Assembly: GCF_037126435.1 (NCBI RefSeq)
Contig: NZ_CP147020.1
Span: 3,204,001-3,268,000 of the forward strand
Source of the DNA: Bernardetia sp. ABR2-2B
Lineage (GTDB): Bacteria; Bacteroidota; Bacteroidia; Cytophagales; Bernardetiaceae
Length of the DNA stretch: 64,000 bases
Reading direction: 5' to 3'
Positions 1 through 7,612 of the stretch are shown one piece after another; the first letter of the stretch is position 1, and each line of letters starts with the position of its first letter. Under the pieces are notes generated by a model, which was given only the letters and a program-made list of their open reading frames with translations, ran no database searches and was not told where the DNA came from. The translations under genes and the position numbers were made by a program.

Positions 1-807
1 CCTACTTCTATGCCAGCAGCAGAGCCAATCAATGATGTTCTTTCGTATATAATGACGCATTTGGAAGACAGCAAAACCGAAACTCCACAAACGAATCAAG
101 AGCAGAGAGATAAATTTTTGGTGCAGAAACAGCTTCTGATTACTAAATACATGATAGAAAACAAGGCTTCTCGTTTGGACAAACTACCTGATGATGCACT
201 CTTGAATTTGAATAAGGAAATTACACAGCTTTTTATTGAACTTGTTCTGAACAATGTAAATGCACAAAAACACGTCTATAAATACTTTACAGACAATACA
301 GATTTGAATAAAATAGAAACATCGCTTATGGAACAAACAAAATTTCACGTTCCTGCATCGATAAAACTAGCTCAATCTGCATTAGAAACGGCTTATGGAC
401 AGCGAATTGTAGATAATAATTACTTCGGAATAAAGGATAAAAATCAAAAAAGCAGTCTAACAACCACAACAGAATATTATACAGCTTTGGAGAAACAAGC
501 TAATAAAAGTATAATTGTGAGTTCTAAACGAGTAGTAAAAAACGGCAAAACGCTCTATAAATGTATCGTAAAAGATCACTTTGCAGAGTATAATTCGCCT
601 TGGCATTCGTTTCGTTCGCATTCTGTTTTTCTTAGCACCAATAAACGTTATTCTCCTTTATTTACGAAAGGAAAAAATTATGAAGATTGGGCAGACAAAA
701 TTGGTTCTACAAAATATGGAGGCGTAGGATATGCAACTTCTCCAATTTATGGTGAGATTTTGAAGAAAATTATCAAACGTTACCACTTAGATTTATTAGA
801 TTTTTAA
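1..807 (+). CDS. Glucosaminidase-domain cell-wall hydrolase, 5' partial
   Basis: Probable peptidoglycan N-acetylglucosaminidase (family of FlgJ/LytG-type glucosaminidases). Counting from the ATG at position 10, residues ~105-265 carry the domain: HVPASIKLAQSALETAYGQ contains the catalytic glutamate (E126), followed by NNYFGIK and a PWHSFRSHSVFL segment typical of the fold. The frame stays open to the left edge and the visible N-terminus has no signal peptide, so the true start is probably upstream of the window and ATG at 10 may be internal. The ~100 residues before the domain are polar and helical with no recognisable domain. It ends in front of a strong terminator. Role inferred: septal or wall remodelling. 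Confidence 0.8.
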   Translation, partial: PTSMPAAEPINDVLSYIMTHLEDSKTETPQTNQEQRDKFLVQKQLLITKYMIENKASRLDKLPDDALLNLNKEITQLFIELVLNNVNAQKHVYKYFTDNTDLNKIETSLMEQTKFHVPASIKLAQSALETAYGQRIVDNNYFGIKDKNQKSSLTTTTEYYTALEKQANKSIIVSSKRVVKNGKTLYKCIVKDHFAEYNSPWHSFRSHSVFLSTNKRYSPLFTKGKNYEDWADKIGSTKYGGVGYATSPIYGEILKKIIKRYHLDLLDF

Positions 808-825
808 ACAAACAATAATAATCTT

Positions 826-869
826 AAAAAGTCTAATCCAAACTTTGATGTTTGAATTAGCTTTTTTTT
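826..869 (+). terminator. Rho-independent terminator of the glucosaminidase gene
   Basis: CTAATCCAAAC and GTTTGAATTAG pair with one mismatch around a 6-nt loop and are followed by eight T. It lies just after the stop codon at 807. Confidence 0.85.
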
Positions 870-888
870 GCCTCATTCTCTTTTTCCA

Positions 889-950
889 GCATTTTTCCTA
901 ACATCAGGAAAATAGCCTAAAATGCCTTTAAAGAAGTTTTTTCTGTATAA
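889..950 (+). repeat. Short intergenic repeat family R1, copy 1
   Basis: Shares GCATTTTTCCTAAC-nnn-AGGAAAATAGCCTA and then nGCnTTTAAAG with copies at 1176 and 2513. The core TTTTCCTAA...AGGAAAA is an inverted repeat. No coding potential was seen. Confidence 0.75.
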
Positions 951-978
951 ATTAAGAAATATGATATACCCTTTTACT

Positions 979-1027
979 GGCGCAAGATTCTATCTTGTGC
1001 CTACCTATTCTGTCAGCATATGCTGAC
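979..1027. repeat. Two adjacent inverted repeats
   Basis: GGCGCAAGAT / ATCTTGTGCC (979-1001, one G:T pair, 3-nt loop) is followed by the perfect 16-bp palindrome GTCAGCATATGCTGAC (1012-1027). They sit in the 432-bp gene-free stretch 808-1239, which otherwise holds two repeat copies and two terminators. Possibly a degenerate extragenic palindromic element; no gene was seen here. Confidence 0.6.
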
Positions 1028-1141
1028 GAAAAAGAGCGTCCAAGCAATACACTTGAACGAGATATTTTTAAGGAAAAATAGCTTTTATTTTGGTATAATC
1101 ATCACTTTTGAGAGATAAGTAACAGTTAAAAAACAAATTAG

Positions 1142-1175
1142 AAAACCTACTCTAAAAACAGAGTAGGTTTTTTTT
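1142..1175. terminator. Bidirectional terminator hairpin
   Basis: AAAACCTACTCT / AGAGTAGGTTTT is a perfect 12-bp stem with a 5-nt loop and a T run on the + side. On the minus strand it is also followed by a T-rich stretch, so it can end transcription of the minus-strand gene 1240-1701. Confidence 0.85.
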
Positions 1176-1239
1176 GCATTTTTCCTAACGACAGGAAAAT
1201 AGCCTAAAAGAGCTTTAAAGCCACTTTTTTATGTAGAAA
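1176..1239 (+). repeat. Short intergenic repeat family R1, copy 2
   Basis: GCATTTTTCCTAACGACAGG, then AAAATAGCCTA and AGCTTTAAAG, matching copy 1 at 889 and copy 3 at 2513. It abuts the stop codon of the minus-strand gene starting at 1701. Confidence 0.75.
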
Positions 1240-1701
1240 TCAATTTTCCACAGCAATAAAAATATCTACTTCAGCATCTTTGGGATTCATTGTTTTTTCT
1301 CCATAGATTTCAAAGTCACTTGTAAATTTTCTGTTCAAGTCCTTATTCCAAATCTCTAACCACTTGTTATAAACAATTCCTTCTTGAAGGTTTCCTTTAG
1401 CCGTAAATTTTTCATACTCTGTTTTTTCAATTGTTTTTCCAATCATTCCAGTCGGTATTTGCTCTAAACTTTTGACTTTACAGCCCAAAATGGTTGTATA
1501 AGGTTTTGTATGGTCAGATTCATATTCAGTATAAATACAATACACTTCATTTGAAATTTTATTAGGAATTTTTTCTGTAGTAGATTCTGACATAAATTTT
1601 TCCCAAAGTGCAGGAATATCTTTTGCTGCTTGTTCATTTTCATTGGTCGTACGAACAGAAATGCCAATGATATTCAATGCTTCTATTTTTTGTGTATTCA
1701 T
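1240..1701 (-). CDS. GyrI-like / effector-binding domain protein
   Basis: 153-residue single-domain protein resembling the GyrI-like small-molecule-binding family (AraC effector-binding and integron Cass2 proteins): N-terminal IEALNIIGISVRT, central EVYCIYTEYESDH and TILGCKV, C-terminal YEKFTAKG and DFEIYG motifs. These proteins bind hydrophobic or cationic ligands in a cleft, and stand-alone members often accompany regulators. It lies 65 bp downstream of a WYL-domain regulator on the same strand and is probably co-transcribed, which suggests a ligand-sensing pair. The ligand cannot be read from sequence. The end is followed by a repeat copy and a bidirectional terminator. Confidence 0.72.
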   Translation of the reverse strand: MNTQKIEALNIIGISVRTTNENEQAAKDIPALWEKFMSESTTEKIPNKISNEVYCIYTEYESDHTKPYTTILGCKVKSLEQIPTGMIGKTIEKTEYEKFTAKGNLQEGIVYNKWLEIWNKDLNRKFTSDFEIYGEKTMNPKDAEVDIFIAVEN

Positions 1702-1766
1702 TTTGCTTAAATTAAAAGGTAAATAATTTTGATTGAATACAAATTTAGTAGGAGCAAGTGACAGCC

Positions 1767-2501
1767 TTATGTCAAGGGTTTATCAGAGTTTACCAAAGAT
1801 TCTAAATATTTTCTTTTACATTCTTCAAAATATTCTTGAAGTGTCATGTTATGAGACTCAAAGCTTTGATTTAGAACTTCTAACTTTTGAATTTTATCTA
1901 ATCTGAAAGCTCTAAATTCATTTCTTAATCTACAAAAAGCAATCAATAACCAATTTTCTTGGGTGCTGTATAAGGCAAAAGGTTCTATTTTGCGTTGTGT
2001 TATTTTGTCTGTTTCTAAAGTAGAATATTCAATTTCACAAAGGAAATTATTTGTTATAGCAAGTTGTAGCGTAGATAAATAATTGCTTGTTTTATCATTT
2101 TCAAGGTTATAACGAAACTGAATCCTATCAGAAAGTAAATTAGCTTTGTCTTTTGTATGATTTTTCAAGACTGATTTTACCTTATTTATAGCTTCTGTAT
2201 ATTCTTTGATGAAAGAAGAATCTTTATTTTGCAAAATCAATCGTTGTGCTGTAATAAGTGCATTTGCTTCACTTTCTGTAAACATAACAGGAGGAATTGT
2301 ATAACCTTCTACTAACGAATAGCCTTTTCCTTCTTCTGTGCAAATAGGAACACCTGCTTGTTCTAAGGCTTTTATATCTCTATAAATAGTTCGTTTACTG
2401 ACCAAAAATTTTTCTGCTAATTCTGAGGCATTCGAAATTCGTTTGGTTTGTAATTGAAGTAAAATTGCTGTCAGTCTAGAAAGTCGTTTTGTATCTTGCA
2501 T
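1767..2501 (-). CDS. WYL-domain HTH transcriptional regulator (YafY type)
   Basis: 244 residues. An N-terminal winged HTH (about 5-60; SNASELAEKFLVSKRTIYRD is the DeoR-type recognition region) is followed by a linker and a C-terminal WYL domain containing ENWLLIAFCRLRNEFRAFRL. WYL domains bind ligands, often nucleotides or nucleic acids, and tune repression or activation. The downstream gene is a GyrI-like effector-binding protein, a pairing common for this class. The region directly upstream carries repeat R1 copy 3, so its regulatory sequence includes that palindrome. Targets are unknown. Confidence 0.85.
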   Translation of the reverse strand: MQDTKRLSRLTAILLQLQTKRISNASELAEKFLVSKRTIYRDIKALEQAGVPICTEEGKGYSLVEGYTIPPVMFTESEANALITAQRLILQNKDSSFIKEYTEAINKVKSVLKNHTKDKANLLSDRIQFRYNLENDKTSNYLSTLQLAITNNFLCEIEYSTLETDKITQRKIEPFALYSTQENWLLIAFCRLRNEFRAFRLDKIQKLEVLNQSFESHNMTLQEYFEECKRKYLESLVNSDKPLT

Positions 2502-2512
2502 GTTTTACTTTT

Positions 2513-2574
2513 TCATTTTTCCTAACGTTAGGAAAATAGCCTATTTAGCTTTAAATGACGTTTTTATCTAAAAA
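2513..2574 (+). repeat. Short intergenic repeat family R1, copy 3
   Basis: Contains the perfect 20-bp palindrome TTTTCCTAACGTTAGGAAAA followed by TAGCCTA and AGCTTTAAA, as in copies 1 and 2. It occupies almost the whole gap between the WYL regulator start and the end of the EI24-like gene. Confidence 0.78.
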
Positions 2575-3342
2575 TCAGGCTTTGTTTTCTTCTAATTCAT
2601 AAATTCCCAAACCTGCCGAAACACACGCCCAAATAGGAGCAAACAAAATTCCTAAAATTGGAATCCAAATCATAAAATACATAGTCATTCCGACACCAAT
2701 AGCAAAAGGACGGTGTTTTTTTACGGTGGCTCTGCTTTCTTTTACATCTAGTTTCATAAATTCATTTCTCAAATCTATCATTCCAAAACCTACAAAATAA
2801 GATTCTACCAAAATAATCAGCACGGTAGTAAATGGAGAAGCTGGAGAGAAAAAGATGCCTATCAAAATAAGAGGAATCGTAATTGATAACTCTATGGCTA
2901 AATTCGTAAGATTGATAATAAGACCACGTTTGAGGTCGTGCAAAAATTGAGGAAAATGAAAGTCTTCACTCGGACGCTCTGGATGTAGAATTTCTTGAAC
3001 TTTTGCAGCCACAATAGACAAAGCTGGTGAAAGCAAAATCAACATCAAGTATTTGTATGATTTGAAATAAATCAGAAATGCTATTATATAAACAAGAAAT
3101 GTAACAATATAAGAAAGTGTCGTTTGCCACCAAGTTGTAGGATTATCTAATCTAAAAAGTCCTTCTAACCATTCTACTGTATTCCCTGCAAAAAAATATC
3201 CTACAATTCCAACCGAAACAAAAGCAATCACATTCAAAAATGCAGGTAAAAAATAATATTTCCATAAATCATGCTTACGAGTAAAAGCCAATGCCTTACC
3301 ATACAAACGAACACCTAACCAAAATTTTGTAAATGGATTCAT
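2575..3342 (-). CDS. EI24/CysZ-family integral membrane protein
   Basis: 255 residues with about four to five hydrophobic segments (roughly 28-50, 80-115, 145-180, 210-245). The N-terminal FTKFWLGVRLYGKALAFTRK and the membrane pattern match the EI24-domain family, which includes the sulfate transporter CysZ. CysZ function is not established for Bacteroidota members and no cysteine-biosynthesis gene is nearby. The gene follows the DivIVA-like gene by 57 bp on the same strand, so they probably form an operon. Function is inferred only at family level. Confidence 0.7.
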   Translation of the reverse strand: MNPFTKFWLGVRLYGKALAFTRKHDLWKYYFLPAFLNVIAFVSVGIVGYFFAGNTVEWLEGLFRLDNPTTWWQTTLSYIVTFLVYIIAFLIYFKSYKYLMLILLSPALSIVAAKVQEILHPERPSEDFHFPQFLHDLKRGLIINLTNLAIELSITIPLILIGIFFSPASPFTTVLIILVESYFVGFGMIDLRNEFMKLDVKESRATVKKHRPFAIGVGMTMYFMIWIPILGILFAPIWACVSAGLGIYELEENKA

Positions 3343-3399
3343 AGAATATTACTTCTTAATTTCAACTCTAAGTTCTAAAATCTGACTTCTAAATTGGTT

Positions 3400-4395
3400 T
3401 TATAAATCACTCAAATCAAAGATAACTCCTCTAGAACTAGATGGTTTTTCTTCTGTTTCTTGTTGTTTATTTTCCTCTACCTTTTCTTGTTCTCTCATTT
3501 TTTGAGCAAACTCTTGTCTTTCTTGCTTTTCTTGTTCTTCTATCTCTCTTCTAATTTTCTCTTGTTGTAATTGAGTTTGTTCTAATTCTTTTCTAATTTT
3601 TTCTTGTTCTTCTTGGCTTTTTATTTCAGCTTCATATTTTACCTCTTGACGAATTTCGGGAACTGCTTTACGAGGTGTTTCTTTTTCATACTCATTATTT
3701 TGAGAATAATCTGAATACGTAGAATCACTTTGATTATATAATTCTTGATAATTTCCTCCTTCAAGTTGCTTTAATTGCTCCCTAATCATTTGGCTATGTT
3801 GCTGGTGCATTCTTTCAGCACGTTCTAATGCTTTTTCAGAAGTATGCTCAACATCCAATTTAGACAAACGCTCAATTTTTGAAAGAGCCGTTTCCATAAA
3901 GCTTTGTAACTCTTGCATCATCTGTGCTTTTTGCTGTGCGCTGTACTCATAGGCATAATTCAAGAGTTTTATCTCTCGCTTCATTTCTGTAAGTGTTTGG
4001 TCAGCAAGTTGTTGAGTGCTTAAAAGAATGTTTTTTGCATTTGATTTGGCATTTTGAAGAAGTGCATCAGCTTGCATTTTTCCTTCCAAAATCAATAAAT
4101 CAGCTCGTTTTTGAGCTTGTTCTAAGTTTAGACGATTTGCTTCTTGTGCTTGTGAAAGCGACTCTAAAAGTGTGCGCTCAATTTCTTTGAGTTTGGCAAG
4201 TTCGGTATGCAAATAACCTACTTGTCTTTCCAGTTCTTCGTTGCGATGAGACACCGAACTCATATTTTCAGCAACATCAGAAAGGTACTCACTTACATCC
4301 TCTTTGCGATAGCCACCAAAAGTAACTTGCTTAAAAGAATGTTTGCGAATTTGTGTAGGGGCAATAGGCGTTCTATTGTTATTATTTTCAGCCAT
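3400..4395 (-). CDS. DivIVA-domain coiled-coil protein
   Basis: 331 residues. The N-terminus (about 12-40; KHSFKQVTFGGYRKEDVSEY) fits the DivIVA membrane-binding module with its conserved F...GY. A long coiled coil follows (about 40-190, with an HRNEELERQVGYLHTELAKL segment), then a linker and a very charged Glu/Gln/Lys helix (about 245-320). DivIVA proteins bind curved membrane and recruit division or wall factors. The extended C-terminal charged helix goes beyond the core family length. Upstream partner of the EI24-like gene in a probable two-gene operon. Start chosen at the ATG at 4395. Confidence 0.8.
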   Translation of the reverse strand: MAENNNNRTPIAPTQIRKHSFKQVTFGGYRKEDVSEYLSDVAENMSSVSHRNEELERQVGYLHTELAKLKEIERTLLESLSQAQEANRLNLEQAQKRADLLILEGKMQADALLQNAKSNAKNILLSTQQLADQTLTEMKREIKLLNYAYEYSAQQKAQMMQELQSFMETALSKIERLSKLDVEHTSEKALERAERMHQQHSQMIREQLKQLEGGNYQELYNQSDSTYSDYSQNNEYEKETPRKAVPEIRQEVKYEAEIKSQEEQEKIRKELEQTQLQQEKIRREIEEQEKQERQEFAQKMREQEKVEENKQQETEEKPSSSRGVIFDLSDL

Positions 4396-4542
4396 AACTC
4401 GTTTTGCACAATTATTTTATAGGAATAGGAAAGTATTTTGCTAAAATAACATTTTTTTTATTCTTTTTTAGAATAACTTGAAAGAATTGATTTATCTTGT
4501 TTACTTTCTCCGAAATTATATAAAATATGAACAGCCAAGTTT

Positions 4543-5085
4543 ATGAAAACAACTCATCTAATAGAAAATAGAATCATCACAATAGAGAACTTCTTTACAC
4601 CTCAAGAATATAAAAAGTATATTGATTTGAGTGAAAAATTAGGCTATGAAGCTGCAAAGCTAGATATAGGTAAAGTAGTTTCAGAAATTAGAAATAACGA
4701 ACGAGTTTTTTATAATAATCAAGAATTAGCTGATTTAATTTTTGAAAGAGGCAAGAATTTATTTGTTCCCACAATTGGAAATAGCGAAGTAGTTGGAGTA
4801 AATGAACTTTTTAGATTTTATAAATACGACAAAGGACATAAATTTAAGGGACACCAAGACGGAAATTTTATCAGAAATGAATCCGAAGCGAGTTATTTTA
4901 CCTTTATGATTTATCTAAATGAAGGCTACCAAGGAGGAGAAACTACATTTTTAAAGCACAGAATTATTCCCCAAGAAGGAATGGCACTTATTTTTCTACA
5001 CAAACTCTACCACGAAGGAAGCGAAGTTTTGGAAGGTAGAAAATATGTTTTGAGAAGTGATATTATGTATAAATTGAAACAATGA
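4543..5085 (+). CDS. 2OG-Fe(II) oxygenase (prolyl 4-hydroxylase-like)
   Basis: 180 residues, a single double-stranded beta-helix dioxygenase domain. The iron ligands are visible: H104-x-D106 (FKGHQDG) and distal H157 (LYHEGSEV); K167 or R171 in GRKYVLRSD is the likely 2-oxoglutarate-binding base. No signal peptide, so cytoplasmic. It resembles P4H-type enzymes of unknown substrate. A paralogue at 61872-62480 shares NNER, RFYKY, TFMIYL and YVLRSDIM. Divergent from the DivIVA gene, with 147 bp between. The downstream lipoprotein frame overlaps its stop codon only if an implausible upstream start is used. Confidence 0.85.
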   Translation: MKTTHLIENRIITIENFFTPQEYKKYIDLSEKLGYEAAKLDIGKVVSEIRNNERVFYNNQELADLIFERGKNLFVPTIGNSEVVGVNELFRFYKYDKGHKFKGHQDGNFIRNESEASYFTFMIYLNEGYQGGETTFLKHRIIPQEGMALIFLHKLYHEGSEVLEGRKYVLRSDIMYKLKQ

Positions 5086-5186
5086 TGTTTTGTAATAGGA
5101 AGTTAAAAGGTATCAAGCAGATTTATCAAAAATTTAATTATCTTTCAAATATAAAATTCATCTCCAACTTTATCTATCTAACACTT

Positions 5187-6659
5187 ATGAAATCCTACTC
5201 AAAAACTCATTTCAACACCCTTTTAATTCTCTTTATAGTTTTTAGTTTTAGTCTTTTTTCTTGTAATAATGAAAAGAAAGACAATACAGAACCTATTGAT
5301 AGTATTGAAATGACAGAAACTAAAACTGCAGATACTAGCTCAATGCAAGATAGCACTGTTTTAGTAAGAAGTTTGTATGCAACTTCTACCGAACTTCCAC
5401 GACAAGAATACAGCGTTTATAATGCCTTTGATAATAATCCTTCTACAAGTTGGCAAACAATGTTAGGAGCAGCACTTGATGAAGGAATTATGTTTAATGT
5501 ATATGATTTTTATATCAAATCTATAAAAATTCAACAAGAAGAAGGAGAAGGTTTTGCAAAAATAAAAACTGTAACTATTTATATAAATGGAAAGAAAAAA
5601 GGAGAATTTGATGCAACAGAATCTATTCTGATTGATGAAACGGCAGATGCTATTTATATAAGGATTACCAAAACATCTGATACATCTACGAAAACGCTAG
5701 AAAACCAAACTGGAAAAACTAATACATTTGACAGAGATAAGCGAGTAGGTATTAACGAGATAAAATTTATGAGTGAGAAGATAAATCAAAATATACTTTT
5801 TAGTCTTCCTACACTTGTTAATGGAGAAATAAAAGCCTCTTCGACTTTAGAACCTACTTTTGCTTATAACACTACACATCTGTTTGATGCAAGAACAGAT
5901 ATTGCGTGGGCAGAAGGCGATGCAAATTCTGGAGTAGGTTCTAAACTTACTTTTGATTTAGAAAAAACTCAAAAAATTGATGCTATTCAGATTTGGAATG
6001 GTTATCAACGTTCAGAAGAACATTTTAAAGCTAATGCACGAATCAAGAAATTTAGTTTTGGAACAGAAGGAAAAATGAAAGACTATGAATTGGAAGACAA
6101 AATGGAATCACAGTATGTTGATTTTGGAGAATATTTGGAAAGTAGTAACTTCATTTTGGAAGTAAAAGAAGTATATGAAGGAACAAAATACAAGGATTTA
6201 GTAGTAAGTGAATTACTTTTCAGAGATGATGTCAGAACAGTTGTGATTCAGACAAAAGAAACTGAAAATCAAATCACAGAGCTAAAAAACAAAGCTAAAA
6301 ATACGCCTTTAGAAAATGTATTAGATAGAAGACTTAATTACCAAGAAGATGATTATTATCAAATTGATAAATCTTTTATTCTGCGTTCGGACGGAACTTT
6401 TGTGATGTACAAAACTGAAAACTCGGAAGCAGAAGGCTCAAAAAGTGAAATTTTGGCTGATGGAAATTGGGAAATAAAAGAAATAAATGAAGATAAAGTC
6501 AAGATTCGTGTATTCGGAAAATTTATAGATTTCTCTCAATATCAAGATTTCTATAAGGGAAAAGTAACCAAAGATTTCTTACAGATTTTTCAAGATTTTG
6601 TAACCATTGATAACCAAAAACTCAAAGGCGAGAAGTTTATAGGCGAATTTGTGCATTAA
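5187..6659 (+). CDS. Lipoprotein with two discoidin/NADase-type glycan-binding-like domains
   Basis: Starting at ATG 5187 the protein has a clean lipoprotein signal (hydrophobic segment, LFSC lipobox, then NNEKKDN); the same frame opens 105 bp earlier but that extension spoils the signal. Two related beta-sandwich modules follow: SVYNAFDNNPSTSWQ... and TTHLFDARTDIAWAEG..., each with the A-[F/Y]-D-x-x-[P/R]-x-[T/S/I]-[S/A]-W core seen in F5/8C-like and NADase-associated galactose-binding domains. The last ~120 residues (RRLNYQEDDYYQID onwards) resemble a small beta-barrel of the kind found in stress lipoproteins. Likely a surface or periplasmic binding protein; ligand unknown. A terminator follows directly. 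Confidence 0.7.
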   Translation: MKSYSKTHFNTLLILFIVFSFSLFSCNNEKKDNTEPIDSIEMTETKTADTSSMQDSTVLVRSLYATSTELPRQEYSVYNAFDNNPSTSWQTMLGAALDEGIMFNVYDFYIKSIKIQQEEGEGFAKIKTVTIYINGKKKGEFDATESILIDETADAIYIRITKTSDTSTKTLENQTGKTNTFDRDKRVGINEIKFMSEKINQNILFSLPTLVNGEIKASSTLEPTFAYNTTHLFDARTDIAWAEGDANSGVGSKLTFDLEKTQKIDAIQIWNGYQRSEEHFKANARIKKFSFGTEGKMKDYELEDKMESQYVDFGEYLESSNFILEVKEVYEGTKYKDLVVSELLFRDDVRTVVIQTKETENQITELKNKAKNTPLENVLDRRLNYQEDDYYQIDKSFILRSDGTFVMYKTENSEAEGSKSEILADGNWEIKEINEDKVKIRVFGKFIDFSQYQDFYKGKVTKDFLQIFQDFVTIDNQKLKGEKFIGEFVH

Positions 6660-6667
6660 ATTCTACC

Positions 6668-6701
6668 CCCTAAGGAACTTTGAAGTTCCTTAGGGTTTTT
6701 T
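6668..6701 (+). terminator. Terminator; CCCTAAG hairpin family, copy 1
   Basis: CCCTAAGGAACTT and AAGTTCCTTAGGG form a perfect 13-bp stem with a 2-nt loop followed by T6-7. The stem ends match hairpins at 26156 and 27031. Confidence 0.9.
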
Positions 6702-6714
6702 GATAAAATTTTCT

Positions 6715-6746
6715 TTTGTTTTTGTATTCTTTTTGTATTACCTTTG
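6715..6746 (+). promoter_or_regulatory. Bacteroidota sigma-A promoter
   Basis: TTTG at 6715-6718, a 20-nt spacer, then TACCTTTG at 6739-6746, an exact match to the TTTG-N19-21-TAnnTTTG consensus. Transcription should start near 6753, before the gene starting at 6805. Same architecture as the rpsF promoter. Confidence 0.75.
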
Positions 6747-6804
6747 TTGAAAATAAAAAGAACCTGTTTTACTCAAACTTCATCCACAAAGTCAATCTAT
6801 TTTC

Positions 6805-7245
6805 TTGACAAAAATTCTTTCCATATTCTCCACTCTCTTGATAATTGTTATCTTGATACAACCTTTCCAAAAACTTTGGATTGTTTTGTCTTTCGAAATG
6901 AATAAGGAATATATTGCTCAAAATCTCTGTGAAAACAAAGAACAGGAAGATAAAGAGCTAGAAGAAGCAAAACGAGTAAATGAGTTTGCTGAAAAATATG
7001 GCTTACGTTGTGCAGGTTCGTGTCAGCTCAAAAAACAACTTGCAGAAGCAGAGCAAAAACAAGACGATGTGCCTGTATCATCTGTAAAATACACTTTAGA
7101 TCTTCTTTTTTTAGAAAAAAATCTCTCTTTTTCTTTTGACAATCAGATAAATAGCGTTGAAAAACCACTCCAAAATGGTTTTTATCAAGGTTTTGTCTCT
7201 ACTTCGAATTTATACGGAGTTTTCCGTCCTCCAGTTTATTTATAA
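6805..7245 (+). CDS. Small single-pass membrane protein with LCxN and CxGxC motifs
   Basis: 146 residues, TTG start (no earlier ATG in frame; the promoter at 6715 supports it). One N-terminal membrane helix (about 5-30), then FEMNKEYIAQNLCENK and RCAGSCQLKKQL. The E-x-N-x-x-YI-x-x-x-LC-x-N plus C-x-G-x-C-x-L-x-KQL pattern recurs in small uncharacterised Bacteroidota proteins; the paired cysteines suggest metal or thiol chemistry at the membrane face. It precedes an MbnP/MbnH cluster, which favours a metal-related role, but that is inference. The C-terminal tail is unremarkable. Confidence 0.6.
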   Translation: MTKILSIFSTLLIIVILIQPFQKLWIVLSFEMNKEYIAQNLCENKEQEDKELEEAKRVNEFAEKYGLRCAGSCQLKKQLAEAEQKQDDVPVSSVKYTLDLLFLEKNLSFSFDNQINSVEKPLQNGFYQGFVSTSNLYGVFRPPVYL

Positions 7246-7265
7246 AAATACATTTACTTTTTTAA

Positions 7266-7337
7266 CCGTCAACGAGGCTAAAGCCGTCGTTGAGGTAAAT
7301 GATTTAGTCCTCGTTGACGGCAAAGCCTCAACGACGG
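7266..7337. repeat. A-B-A'-B' interleaved inverted repeat
   Basis: Four 12-mers in order: CCGTCAACGAGG (7266), CCGTCGTTGAGG (7284), CCTCGTTGACGG (7309), CCTCAACGACGG (7326). The third is the exact complement of the first, and the fourth of the second, so arms interleave. A and B also share a self-complementary CAACGA/TCGTTG core, so either two local hairpins or a pseudoknot could form. A partial copy lies at 9597-9625. This fills part of the 367-bp gap 7246-7612. Confidence 0.8.
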
Positions 7338-7398
7338 TTTGATTGTGTAACCTTATTATTTCAAATTTTTTCTAGTTGATAAATTTCTATCAACACTA

Positions 7399-7516
7399 AA
7401 GGTTATCACGGTTATTTTTGTATAACAGTCTTCCAGACTGTTGGATAGGATAAAATACTATTTTTTATGCCTAGAAAAGATGTCTGAACTACCTTAATAC
7501 AAACCGTGATAAGGTT
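7399..7516. repeat. Inverted-repeat element with internal hairpin
   Basis: AAAGGTTATCACGGTT (7399) and AACCGTGATAAGGTTT (7502) are imperfect terminal inverted repeats. Between them, AACAGTCT-TCC-AGACTGTT (7424-7442) is a perfect 8-bp hairpin. No ORF inside. Looks like a small palindromic or MITE-like element upstream of the MbnP gene; it could affect that gene's expression. Confidence 0.6.
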
Positions 7517-7612
7517 TATTATTTGATTATCGATTTTGACAAAATTTTTGTTCCAAAATCGCCTTGTATTTCTTTGTCTTTTGTTAATTAAAAATATACA
7601 AATAAAATAAAA

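Noticed and set aside
5082-5186. Upstream extension of the lipoprotein at 5187
   Set aside because: It would overlap the oxygenase stop and place a polar stretch before the lipoprotein signal; ATG 5187 gives a proper signal peptide.
7550-7612. Promoter of the MbnP gene (TTTG...TATTTCTTTG)
   Set aside because: The -7 element has two extra bases between TA and TTTG, so it does not fit the consensus well enough to call.
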